From Gaiellasilicea sp963765705 (GTDB lineage Bacteria > Actinomycetota > Thermoleophilia > Gaiellales > Gaiellaceae): a stretch of 64,000 nucleotides of DNA. Where the stretch lies: the NCBI GenBank assembly GCA_963765705.1, contig CAVXXJ010000013.1, positions 372,001 to 436,000 of the forward strand, read 5' to 3'. Shown piece after piece: positions 44,899-53,369 of this stretch. Made by a program: the position numbers and the translations under genes. Within the stretch, counting starts at the first letter, position 1; the number at the start of each line of letters is the position of its first letter. The notes beneath the pieces are model-generated. The model did no database searches. It was not told the DNA's origin and was given only the letters and a program-made list of their open reading frames with translations.

Positions 44899-44956
44899 AA
44901 GGCTGCGCGGTGGCCCCGATGGGTCGACGCCGGAGTGCCCCTACGCTCCGAGGACT

Positions 44957-45289
44957 GTGAAGACCTACGCAGTCAAGTGGCGTGAACCGGACGGGCGAAC
45001 CTTTATCGGGCGCCTCGTACTCGGTCCGCTCTCGTTGCGCCTCGACGGGCGCCTGCGTGGGGCGGAGGAGCCTCCGGTCAGACGGCAGTTCGACTACGGG
45101 GACATCTTCGACGTGCCCATCGGCAGCCGGGGCAGGCTCGACGGCCGCCCGGCGCTCGTCGTCCAGGGAACGGCCGGGACCTATCTGGTGGCCGACGCCG
45201 GGATGGGCGCTCCGATCGTGCAGGAGCTGGTCGACCGGCTCTCCGAGCTCCTGCGACGCCGCAAGAACGCTGCGGCAAAACCGCAGTAG
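44957..45289 (+). CDS. hypothetical protein, 110 aa
   Basis: GTG at 44957. Predicted mostly beta: VKTYAVKWREPDGRTFIGRL, LSLRLDGRLRG, RQFDYGDIFDVPIG, RPALVVQGTAGTYLVADAG, then a C-terminal helix (IVQELVDRLSELLRRRKN). This layout, short strands with a final amphipathic helix, is reminiscent of a PH-like or small sensing fold, but I do not recognise a family. Its last codons (AAAKPQ) lie within the right copy of an 18-bp inverted repeat whose left copy is upstream of the start. Confidence 0.65.
   Translation: MKTYAVKWREPDGRTFIGRLVLGPLSLRLDGRLRGAEEPPVRRQFDYGDIFDVPIGSRGRLDGRPALVVQGTAGTYLVADAGMGAPIVQELVDRLSELLRRRKNAAAKPQ
45269..45286. repeat. 18-bp inverted repeat, right copy
   Basis: GCTGCGGCAAAACCGCAG, the exact reverse complement of 44881-44898. 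It overlaps the last codons of the 110-aa protein gene. Confidence 0.7.
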
Positions 45290-45372
45290 ATCTGCGCCTG
45301 GCTCCGTATGGAGCGGCGCCGTACCCGATCTACGTTAGGGCCACAACCAAGCACGACAAAGGGAGGCACGAC

Positions 45373-45981
45373 ATGAGGAAGCTCTTCGATATCGGCGGAA
45401 TCATCGCAGGGACGGTGCTGGTTCTCTTCGGCGCCGCAGCGATCTACATGGGTGCCGACGGGCGCACGACCGTCCGCGACAGCCTCAAGGCGGAGCAGAT
45501 CACGTTCGGCGCTGCCGACGATCCGGCAGTGGCCAAGTTCGCGTCCCAGTGGGCCGACGAGCAGGTCACGACCGGCACTCAGGCTCGCGCCTTCGCACAG
45601 GTCATCCACGAGCACGCGCTCGAGGGCTCCGACGGCCTGACCTACTCGCAGATGGGGCGGTTCATCTCCGCCGACGATCCTGAGAGTGCGGCCGGCACGA
45701 GCGACGAGGCTGCCGCGCTGAAGGACGAGAACGGGAACCCCGTTTCGAATTCCGCCCGCAACACGTGGGTCACCGCGACATCGCTCTCGACCGCGCTGAA
45801 CATGAGCTACATGGCCGAGCAGACCGCCCTCTTCGGGATGGTCGTCGGCATCGCGCTCCTGCTCAGCGGCATCGGCTTCATCGTCCTCACCCTCTCGCTC
45901 GGCGGAGCACTCGGCCGCCGCGAGTCGGTCGAGCTCGCGAAGCGCGAAGCCGGCATCAAGTCAAAGGTCGCCACGGTCTAG
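45373..45981 (+). CDS. two-TM protein with extracytoplasmic loop, unknown function
   Basis: 202 aa, ATG at 45373 after GGGAGG. An N-terminal TM (GIIAGTVLVLFGAAAIYMG) and a second near residues 152-178 (LFGMVVGIALLLSGIGFIVL) enclose a polar loop (residues ~28-148) with DPAVAKFASQWADEQV, TYSQMGRFISADDPESAAG and NSARNTWVTATSLSTALNMSYM. The loop would face outside. No family recognised. A strong terminator separates it from nirK downstream. Confidence 0.68.
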   Translation: MRKLFDIGGIIAGTVLVLFGAAAIYMGADGRTTVRDSLKAEQITFGAADDPAVAKFASQWADEQVTTGTQARAFAQVIHEHALEGSDGLTYSQMGRFISADDPESAAGTSDEAAALKDENGNPVSNSARNTWVTATSLSTALNMSYMAEQTALFGMVVGIALLLSGIGFIVLTLSLGGALGRRESVELAKREAGIKSKVATV

Positions 45982-46002
45982 CAACCCAGTCCGTGCCCCC
46001 GC

Positions 46003-46037
46003 CGTTGAGGGCGGCCCCGGCCGCCCTCAACGCTTTT
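46003..46037 (+). terminator. intrinsic terminator
   Basis: A perfect 14-bp stem CGTTGAGGGCGGCC / GGCCGCCCTCAACG with a 2-nt minimal loop, followed by CTTTT (46003-46037). It lies 22 nt after the stop of the two-TM protein gene and 31 nt before the nirK start. Confidence 0.85.
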
Positions 46038-46067
46038 CAACGAGCAGCAGCAGAAGGAGAGTCGCAC

Positions 46068-47201
46068 ATGGCCTCACACACACAGCGCTCAGCCCCGGTC
46101 GAAACCGAGTCAGCGGTGTTCGCCAAGGTTGCCGCACTGCTGCTCGGGATCCTCGTAGCCGTGCTCGGCTTTCTCGCGATCCTGATGTGGGCAGACGCCC
46201 GCGACGCGCGCGGCACGGCCGCACCGGCGACCGACGTCGCACAGGACCACGCGACCGACCACAACGTCGCGTTGCCGCTGAACAGCTTCGCCGGCGTCGT
46301 CCCCGAGAACGCCGCAGAGCTCGCCGCCGCGCACAAGCCCGTCGACGCGACCCTGCCGGCGCTCACGAGCGGAGACCTCGTCAGGGTGCACATGACCCTC
46401 AAGGACATGACGGTCGAGATCGCGCCCGGCGTCAAATACAACACCTGGGCCTTCGACGGCCACGGCGCCCCCGGGCCCACCGTGCATGTCCGCCAGGGCC
46501 AGACCGTGGAGATGACGCTCACAAATGGTGGCGCGATCCCGCACTCGATCGACTTCCACGCGGCTCGCATCGCGCCGAATCTGGCTTTCAAGGACGTCAA
46601 GCCGGGCGAGTCCTTCACCTTCCGCTTCAGGGCAGGCGATCCGGGCGTGTTCATGTACCACTGCGGCACCAAGCCGGTGCTCGCCCACATCGCCAACGGC
46701 ATGTACGGCGCCATCGTCGTGAGCCCCACGAAGCCGCTGCCGCCGGTCGACAACGAGTACGTCCTCGTCGCCAGCGAGTGGTACCTGAGCGGCGACGGCA
46801 TCGCCGAGCCCGCCTCGCTGGACATGGCGAAAGCCCGCTCGACGAGCCCGGACTGGACGACGTTCAACGGCTACGCGAACCAGTACGTCACGCACCCGCT
46901 GACCGCCAAGCCGGGGGAGACGACCCGCTTCTACGTCGTTGCTGCCGGGCCGACGCTGGACACCAACTTCCACGTCGTCGGCGGACTGCTCGACCGCGCC
47001 TGGGTCAACGGCGACATGACGAGCCCACCGCAGATCGGCGTGCAGACGGTCATCGTGCCGGCGGGCGGCGGCGGAGTCTTCGACGTCAAGCTCGACGACG
47101 AGGGCCTGTACCCGTTCGTCAGCCACGCGTTCGCGCACGTCGATCTCGGCCAGGTCGGGCTGCTGAAGGTCGGCAGCCCCAAGGGCTCGATGTCCCATTG
47201 A
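46068..47201 (+). CDS. nirK: membrane-anchored copper nitrite reductase (NirK-like)
   Basis: 377 aa, ATG at 46068 with AGAAGGAGA upstream. A TM anchor (residues ~22-42) precedes two cupredoxin domains. The NirK residue set is complete: T1 copper H159, C199, H207 and M212; T2 copper H164, H198 and H353; second-shell D162 (in PHSIDFH) and H302 (in DTNFHVVGG). The H302-H353 spacing of 51 equals that of His255-His306 in classical NirK. The C-to-H spacing in the T1 loop is one shorter than in proteobacterial enzymes (CGTKPVLAH). It would reduce nitrite to NO outside the membrane. DsbA-like and VKOR-like genes follow. Confidence 0.8.
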   Translation: MASHTQRSAPVETESAVFAKVAALLLGILVAVLGFLAILMWADARDARGTAAPATDVAQDHATDHNVALPLNSFAGVVPENAAELAAAHKPVDATLPALTSGDLVRVHMTLKDMTVEIAPGVKYNTWAFDGHGAPGPTVHVRQGQTVEMTLTNGGAIPHSIDFHAARIAPNLAFKDVKPGESFTFRFRAGDPGVFMYHCGTKPVLAHIANGMYGAIVVSPTKPLPPVDNEYVLVASEWYLSGDGIAEPASLDMAKARSTSPDWTTFNGYANQYVTHPLTAKPGETTRFYVVAAGPTLDTNFHVVGGLLDRAWVNGDMTSPPQIGVQTVIVPAGGGGVFDVKLDDEGLYPFVSHAFAHVDLGQVGLLKVGSPKGSMSH

Positions 47202-47206
47202 GACCC

Positions 47207-47899
47207 GTGACCGGACTTCAGCGCTACGCCCTCGTGCTCGGCGTCGCGGCGGCCGTCGCGGCCGTGTTGATCGGAGCCAGCCAGATCGGCTCCGGGGCCG
47301 CCAAGACAACGGCGCCGGCACCCGCAGCGGTGACCGATTCGCTCTTCGCCATGGTCGAGCAGCACGGCATCGCGCTCGGCTCGCCTGACGCACCCGTGAC
47401 GCTCGTCGAGTACGCGGACCTGCAGTGTCCCTACTGCGCGCAGTGGTCGCGCGAAACGCTGCCGGTGCTCGTCGATGAGTACGTTGCGACCGGGAAGCTG
47501 AGGATCGTCTTCCACGGCCTGGCGTTCCTCGGCGCGGACTCCGACAAGGCGCTGCGGACTGCGATCGCTGCCGGCCAGGACGACCACCTCTGGGACGTCG
47601 TTCACGGCCTGTACTTGCGTCAGGGTGCCGAGAACTCCGGCTGGGTCAGCGACGAGCTCGTCCGTGCGGTCGCGGCCGGAGTGCCCGGTCTCGACGGCGA
47701 GAGCCTCCTCTCCGCTCGCTGGGAGAACTCGGTCGATCCACAGTTGAAGCACGCGGCCGACGCGGCCACGAGCGCCGGCGTACAAGGCACGCCCGCATTC
47801 CAGATCGGGCTGACCGGCGAACCGCTCGAGCTCCTCCGTGTCGATTCGCTCGGCTCCGAGGCCATCGTGCCGGCGATCGACGCGCTCCTGGTCGGATGA
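47207..47899 (+). CDS. DsbA-like thioredoxin-fold disulfide oxidoreductase, membrane-anchored
   Basis: 230 aa from GTG at 47207 (in-frame TTG at 47198 also possible). N-terminal TM (LVLGVAAAVAAVLIGAS), then a thioredoxin fold with a helical insertion. The active site is CPYC in VEYADLQCPYCAQWS, and the cis-Pro is in VQGTPAFQIG. This is the DSBA/thioredoxin_4 type that oxidises or isomerises extracytoplasmic disulfides. It starts 5 nt after nirK and overlaps the VKOR-like start (ATGA), so the three genes are one operon. Confidence 0.88.
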   Translation: MTGLQRYALVLGVAAAVAAVLIGASQIGSGAAKTTAPAPAAVTDSLFAMVEQHGIALGSPDAPVTLVEYADLQCPYCAQWSRETLPVLVDEYVATGKLRIVFHGLAFLGADSDKALRTAIAAGQDDHLWDVVHGLYLRQGAENSGWVSDELVRAVAAGVPGLDGESLLSARWENSVDPQLKHAADAATSAGVQGTPAFQIGLTGEPLELLRVDSLGSEAIVPAIDALLVG

Positions 47900-48318
47900 G
47901 CGAACGGACCATCCGGCTCGCGAGCGCCGTCATCGCTGCTCTGGGCGCGGCCATCACCGGCTACCTGCTCTACGTGCGCCAGACAGGTGGCGCCCTCGTC
48001 TGCTCCACCGGGGGCTGTGAGACCGTCCAGAGCTCGGCGTACGCCGAGGTGCTGGGAGTGCCCGTCGCGGCACTCGGCCTCGCAGGCTTCTGCGGGCTGC
48101 TCGTGACGGCGCTCGTCCGCGGCGAGCCGGCACGCCTCAGCCAGGCCACTCTCGCGCTCATTGCCGTCGCCTTCGCGATCTACCTTCTCTACGTCCAACT
48201 CGTCGTCATCGAGGCGATCTGCCAGTGGTGCCTTGCTACCGATGTGCTCACGCTCGCGATCGTCGGGCTGGGATTCCTTCGGCTGCGGGTCGGCGACGGT
48301 CGATCTAGGGTGACGTGA
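47896..48318 (+). CDS. vitamin K epoxide reductase (VKOR) family protein
   Basis: 140 aa with four hydrophobic segments. Loop Cys pair in CSTGGCETV, a conserved SSAYAEVLGVPVAALG stretch, and the redox-active CxxC in EAICQWCLATD at the start of the last helix. Bacterial VKOR replaces DsbB, reoxidising a DsbA partner with quinone. The partner is encoded directly upstream with a 4-nt overlap. Its TGA overlaps the ATG of the next gene, so transcription may continue. Confidence 0.9.
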   Translation: MSERTIRLASAVIAALGAAITGYLLYVRQTGGALVCSTGGCETVQSSAYAEVLGVPVAALGLAGFCGLLVTALVRGEPARLSQATLALIAVAFAIYLLYVQLVVIEAICQWCLATDVLTLAIVGLGFLRLRVGDGRSRVT

Positions 48319-50975
48319 TGGTTGCGACCGAGCACGCCGATGTGATCCTCCGCGACGGCCGCACGCTGCGCCTGCGCCCGCCGGCGCGCGGGGATGCCGA
48401 CTCCCTGCTCGCCTTCTTCGGCGCGCTCTCGCAACGGAGTCTCTACCTTCGCTACCACGGCTTCCCCGAGGTCGGCCCGCGTCTCGTCGAGTCGCTCCTC
48501 GATCCGGACTGGCAGGAGCGTGGGGTGCTTCTCGGCACGCTTGTCGACGAGGACGGCGAGAGGGTCGTCGCGGTCGCCAACTACGTTCGCCTGCGCGATC
48601 CCAAGCTCGCCGAGGCCGCGTTCGCGGTTGCAGACGAGCACCAGGGCCGCGGGGTCGGAACGCGTCTGCTCGAGCAGCTCGCGGCGCGCGCAGCCGAGGT
48701 CGGGATCGAGCGCTTCGTCGCCTACGTGCTGCCGGAGAACCGCGCCATGCTCGGCGTCTTCGAGGCGGCGGGCTTCCAGCTGACGCGCGAGCTCGAGGGC
48801 GGCGAGGTCGAAGTGGAGTTCCCGATCGCGTCGACGGAGAGCTATCGCGAGCACGTCGAGGCTCGCGACCACGAGGCGGTCGTCGCCTCGCTCACGCCGT
48901 TCTTCCGACCCCGGAGCGTCGCCGTGATCGGCGCCTCCAAGCGCCGAGGATCAATCGGCGGCGAGCTCTTCCGCAACATCCTCGAGGGCGATTTTGCGGG
49001 CGCAGCCTTCCCGGTGAACCGAGACGGTGAGCCGGTGGCCGGCGTGCGCGCCTACGCCTCGATCGAAGAGATTCCCGATCCTGTCGACCTCGCGGTGATC
49101 ACCCTGCCGGCTGCGGCGGTCATGGGCGCGGCCGAGCAGGCTCTGCGGAAGGGCGTTCGCGCGCTCGTCGTCATCTCGGCCGGCTTCGCCGAGGTCGGCA
49201 GCGAAGGGTTGGAGCGGCAGGAGCAGCTACTCGCGCTCGTCCGCTCCCATGGAGCGCGGCTGATCGGGCCCAACTGCCTCGGCATCGCGGTCTCCGGGCC
49301 GAGCCTCAACGCGACCTTTGCCGCCCGCACGGCGCCCGCCGGGAACATCGGGTTCTCCTCGCAGAGCGGAGCGCTCGGCCTTGCCCTCCTGGAGGCAGCC
49401 GAGTCGCGCGGCCTCGGTCTCTCGTCATTCGTGTCGATCGGCAACAAGGCGGATGTCTCCACCAACGACTTGCTGGAGTGGTGGGAGGAAGACGACGCGA
49501 CCGAGGTCGTCCTTATGTACGTCGAGTCGTTCGGCAATCCGCGCCGGTTCGGACGGCTCGCTCGCCGGGTCGCCCGTACGAAGCCGATTCTCGCGCTCAA
49601 GAGCGGGACGACGGCGAGCGGGCAGCGGGCGGCGAGCTCGCACACGGCAGCGTTGGCCGGCTCCGAGGTCGCAGTCGATGCGCTCTTCCATCAGGCGGGC
49701 GTCATCCGTGCGTCCTCGCTCGAGGAGCTGATCGACGTCGCAGCCTTGCTCGCCAACCAGCCCGAGCTGAAGGGCCGTCGCGTGGCGGTGCTGACGAACG
49801 CCGGTGGTCTGGGGATCCTCTGCGCTGACGCCTGCGAAGCAGCGGGGCTGAACCTCCCCGACCTCGCGGCCGAAACCCGCTCGGCGCTGTCGGCGCTCCT
49901 GTCACCGGAAGCCAGCGTCGAGAACCCGGTCGACATGCTCGGCGGCGCCACCGCGAGCACGTACGCGGCGGCACTACCGCTCTTGCTGGAGGACAAGCAG
50001 GTCGATGCCGTCGTCGTTCTCTTCGTCCCGACCGTGACCGCAACGGCGGACGAGGTCGCGGAAGCCATCGACGGAGCCACCGCTGCCGCCGCGAGCGAGA
50101 CGCCCGTGCTCGCGGTGGTGCTGAACGCGGACGGGATTCCGCGAGCGCTTCGCCGCGAGGAGGCGCACGTGGCCGCCTTCGCGTACCCGGAGTCTGCGGC
50201 GCGGGCGCTCGGGCGTCTCGCCGAGCGCGCCGAATGGCTCCGCCAGCCGCACGGCACGATCCCGGCCCTCGAGGGCATCGATCGCGAGGCTGCCGAGCGC
50301 GTGGTCGAGCGCGCCCTCGAGGCTGCCGACGATGCGTGGCTGACCCCGGCGGACACGCGCGAGCTCCTGCTCGCCTACGGTCTGCCACTCGTCCCGGAGC
50401 GCCTGGCCGCCTCGCCCGACGAAGCCGCCGCCGCGGCCGCGGAGCTCGGCTTCCCCGTCGTCGTCAAGACAGCGGTCGCCGGTGCGCACAAGACCGAGCT
50501 CGGCGGCATCGCCCTCGATCTCCGGGACGCCGACGCCATACGAGCTGCTGCCGAGCGGATCGGCACGCCGCTGATCGTCCAGCCGATGATCCGCGACGGA
50601 GCAGAGCTCCTCGCCGGGGTCGTCCAGGACGCCGTGTTCGGGCCCCTCGTGGCGTTCGGTCCCGGAGGTGTCTTTGCGGAGCTGATCGGCGAGGCCACGT
50701 TCAGGATCGCCCCGCTCACCGACCGCGACGCCGACGAGCTCGTCTACGGCGGCAAGGCCGGGAAGCTCGTTCGCGGCTTCCGCGGCGCCCCGGCCGCCGA
50801 CGGGCCAGCACTCGCCGACCTGCTGCTCCGCCTGGGCCGGCTGGGCGAGGACTTTCCGGCGGTGGCCGAGCTCGACCTCAACCCGGTGCTCGCGCTCCCG
50901 GATCGGTGCATCGTCGTCGACGCTCGCGTCCGCGTGGAGCGGCCGGACCTCACGGTCCGCGTCAAGACCTGGTAG
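48318..50975 (+). CDS. GNAT acetyltransferase fused to NDP-forming acyl-CoA synthetase (PatZ/Pat-like, N-terminal GNAT)
   Basis: 885 aa, ATG at 48318. GNAT domain first (residues ~8-165; acetyl-CoA motif DEHQGRGVGTRLLEQ), then the NDP-forming acetyl-CoA synthetase modules: CoA-binding SVAVIGASKRRGSIGGELFRN, succinyl-CoA-ligase-like GNIGFSSQSGALG and the phospho-His site SSHTAALAGS, then an ATP-grasp domain (LGFPVVVKTAV, ELDLNPVLA). Such fusions act as protein lysine acetyltransferases that control acyl-CoA synthetases. The domain order differs from E. coli PatZ, where GNAT is C-terminal. Tail-to-tail with the DevR-like gene with no spacing. Confidence 0.87.
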   Translation: MVATEHADVILRDGRTLRLRPPARGDADSLLAFFGALSQRSLYLRYHGFPEVGPRLVESLLDPDWQERGVLLGTLVDEDGERVVAVANYVRLRDPKLAEAAFAVADEHQGRGVGTRLLEQLAARAAEVGIERFVAYVLPENRAMLGVFEAAGFQLTRELEGGEVEVEFPIASTESYREHVEARDHEAVVASLTPFFRPRSVAVIGASKRRGSIGGELFRNILEGDFAGAAFPVNRDGEPVAGVRAYASIEEIPDPVDLAVITLPAAAVMGAAEQALRKGVRALVVISAGFAEVGSEGLERQEQLLALVRSHGARLIGPNCLGIAVSGPSLNATFAARTAPAGNIGFSSQSGALGLALLEAAESRGLGLSSFVSIGNKADVSTNDLLEWWEEDDATEVVLMYVESFGNPRRFGRLARRVARTKPILALKSGTTASGQRAASSHTAALAGSEVAVDALFHQAGVIRASSLEELIDVAALLANQPELKGRRVAVLTNAGGLGILCADACEAAGLNLPDLAAETRSALSALLSPEASVENPVDMLGGATASTYAAALPLLLEDKQVDAVVVLFVPTVTATADEVAEAIDGATAAAASETPVLAVVLNADGIPRALRREEAHVAAFAYPESAARALGRLAERAEWLRQPHGTIPALEGIDREAAERVVERALEAADDAWLTPADTRELLLAYGLPLVPERLAASPDEAAAAAAELGFPVVVKTAVAGAHKTELGGIALDLRDADAIRAAAERIGTPLIVQPMIRDGAELLAGVVQDAVFGPLVAFGPGGVFAELIGEATFRIAPLTDRDADELVYGGKAGKLVRGFRGAPAADGPALADLLLRLGRLGEDFPAVAELDLNPVLALPDRCIVVDARVRVERPDLTVRVKTW

Positions 50976-51621
50976 CTACTCGGCGTCTGTCTCGAGCAGA
51001 CCGTGCCCGAGCGCGTAACGGACGAGCTCGGCGCGGGTCGTGATCCGGAGCTTCTGCATGATGTGCGCCCGGTGCGTCTCGGCGGTGCGCACCGAGATGT
51101 AGAGCTGGCTCGCAATCTCCTGGTTCGTGTGGCCGAGGGCGAGCAGGCGGAGGACGTCACGTTCGCGGTCGGAGAGCGGATCGTCCTCGGCGCGCTTCCG
51201 CTCCTCCGCGTCCGCGGCGACCATTCGCGCACCGAGTGCCGGATGCACGTAGCGACCGCCCGCCGCGACGTCGCGGATGGCTGTGACGACGTCGGTGTCG
51301 ACCGCCTCCTTCAGCACGTAGCCGGACGCGCCTGCGTCGAACGCCTCGCGCACGTAGCGTGGATCGTCCTGCATCGAGAGGATCAGCACCTTCGCCTCCG
51401 GCGCGTCGTGGAGGACGTCTGGGATGGCCTCGATGCCGGTCTTTCCCGGCATGATCACGTCCATCAGGATCACGTCGGGGTTGGTGGCGCGTGTCTGGAA
51501 GACCGCGGTCTGCGCGTCGCCGGCCTCGCCGACGACCTCCATGTCCGGCTCGGATTCGAGCACCTTGCGCAGCCCCGAGCGCACGACTGCGATGATCGTC
51601 GACGATCAGCACGCGGATCAT
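50976..51621 (-). CDS. NarL/DevR-type response regulator (one frameshift)
   Basis: About 215 aa: receiver domain starting MIRVLIVDD, phospho-Asp in DVILMDVIMPG, Lys in YVLKEA; C-terminal LuxR HTH with LSDRERDVLRLLALGHTNQEIASQLYIS and AETHRAHIMQKL. The first ~10 residues are in another frame because of an indel near 51597. The start overlaps the stop of the sensor kinase upstream (ATGA), so the two are a coupled pair. Confidence 0.92.
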
Positions 51622-53241
51622 CGCAACGGAACCTCGGCCACGATCGTCGCCCCGGCGCCTGCGCTCGACTCGATCTTCAGCTTGCCGCCCAGGAGCGCGA
51701 GCCGCTCACCCATTCCGAGGAGACCGAGACCGTCGCCACCGCCGTGCGTGAAGCCGCGCCCGTCGTCCTCGATCACCGCGGTGATCGCACGGCTGCTGCG
51801 AGCGAGGACGATGCTGACTGCGCTCGCCTGGGCGTGCTTGACGATGTTCGTGAGCGATTCCTGGACGATTCGGTAGAGCGCGGTCTCGACGTCGCTCGGC
51901 AACCGGTCGCCGACGTTTGCCTCGAGGTCGACGCGCATGCCGGTCTGCTCCGAGAAGGTGTCGCGCAGGTGCTCGAGCGCCGCGACCAGGCCGAAGTCGT
52001 CGAGGGCTTTCGGCCGCAACTCCACGGCGAGACGACGGACGTCGTGCAGCGTCTCGACCACCTGCGCGCGAACAGCGGCCAGAGCCTGCGCTCGCTCGCC
52101 GTCGCTCTTCGCCTCCTCGACCGCCTTCAAGCCGAGCAACACCGACGTCAGCTCCTGGCCGGTCTGGTCGTGGAGCTCCCGGGCCAGCCGGCGGCGCTCG
52201 AGCTCCTGCGCCTCGACGACGCGGCGCAGCGCGTCACCGGCGACACGCGCGGAGAGGTCGACAGCGACGGCGGCACGGGGCGCGAAGGTCTCGGCGAGCC
52301 GCAGATCGGCATCGGTGAAGCGCGGGTCGGTGCCCTCACGGTCGTGGGCGACGATGACTCCGATCGGCCTGCCCCCGGCAATCAGGGGGACGTAGAGGCC
52401 GCTGCGGGCGCCGAGCCGTCGAGCCGCCTCCTGGTCGACTTCGGGATCGTCGAGGAGCGAGTCGACCCGCTCTGCTCGGCGCCGTTCCAGCACGCGGCCG
52501 CTCTTCGACCCGGCTTGCTCGAGCTGCAGGTGCACGATGTCCCCGGCGCCGGTGCCGTCGGCTGCTTCGATCTGCAGCGTCCCGTCAGCGGCGGGCAGCG
52601 CGATCGTCACGAGCTCTGCGCACGATCAGGGCGCGTAGCCGGCGGGCGATCAGCTCGAGCAGCCGTGCGAGCTCGATCTCGCTCGCGAGCGCCGTCCCGA
52701 CCTCGTTCAGCGCTTCGAGCTGCTCGGACCACGATGTCGCCGCTTCGTACAGCCGCGCGTTCTCGATCGCCACCGCCGCCTGGCTCGCGAGGGTCCCGAC
52801 GAGCTCCTGGTCGTCCTCGGTGAACGGTCCCGACGCCTTTTCGGTCAGGTAGAGATTGCCGAAGGCTCGGCCGCGGAGCAGGATCGGCACACCGAGGAAG
52901 CTGCGCATCGGCGGATGGTTGGGCGGGAAGCCGACCGAGCGGGGATCGTCGGTGATGGCCTCGAGGCGTAGCGAGCGCGCATCGCTGATCAGGGCGCCGA
53001 GGATGCCGCGGCCCAACGGGAGATCGCCGATCGCCGCCACCGTCTCCGCATCCATCCCTGTGTGGACGAAGCGTTCGAGCCCCGTGCCCGACGGGTCGAT
53101 CACCCCGAGAGCCGCGTACCGCGCTCCGGTCAGGTCGGCAGCCGTCTCGGCCAGCTTCAGCAACAGATCGTCGAGGGAGAGCTCGGAGCTCAGCGCGATG
53201 CCGGCATCGATGAGCCCGCGAAGACGGCCGGTCGGAGACAT
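51618..53241 (-). CDS. DevS/DosS-like double-GAF sensor histidine kinase (one frameshift)
   Basis: About 540 aa, ATG at 53241. GAF-A: GARYAALGVID, FVHTGMDAETV, GFPPNHPPMRSFLGVP, FGNLYLTEKASG. GAF-B: SGLYVPLIAGGRPIGVIV. Then HisKA_3 with the phospho-His in RRLARELHDQTGQELTSVL and HATPase with DDGRGF and GLLGMGERLALLGG. The GAF-A motif FPP-N-HPPM aligns with FPPYHPPM of M. tuberculosis DevS, where that His (149) is the heme ligand; here it is His109. Redox/O2/NO sensing is therefore possible. An indel near 52620 splits the protein between the two GAFs. Confidence 0.9.
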
Positions 53242-53369
53242 GAGCCCGATTATCCGTGTCGGATGGCCACGGGTCGCGGATTTACCGCAACTTCGAGGGG
53301 GCAGCCCCTGATGCCCGGTCGCGCGGCGCGGCGGAAACTTGGATCAACGCAAAAGAAGGAGCGATCCTC

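Noticed and set aside
46068..47201. First impression that NirK lacked the second-shell His
   Set aside because: Re-aligned by spacing: H302 and H353 are 51 residues apart as in classical NirK, so the residue is present.
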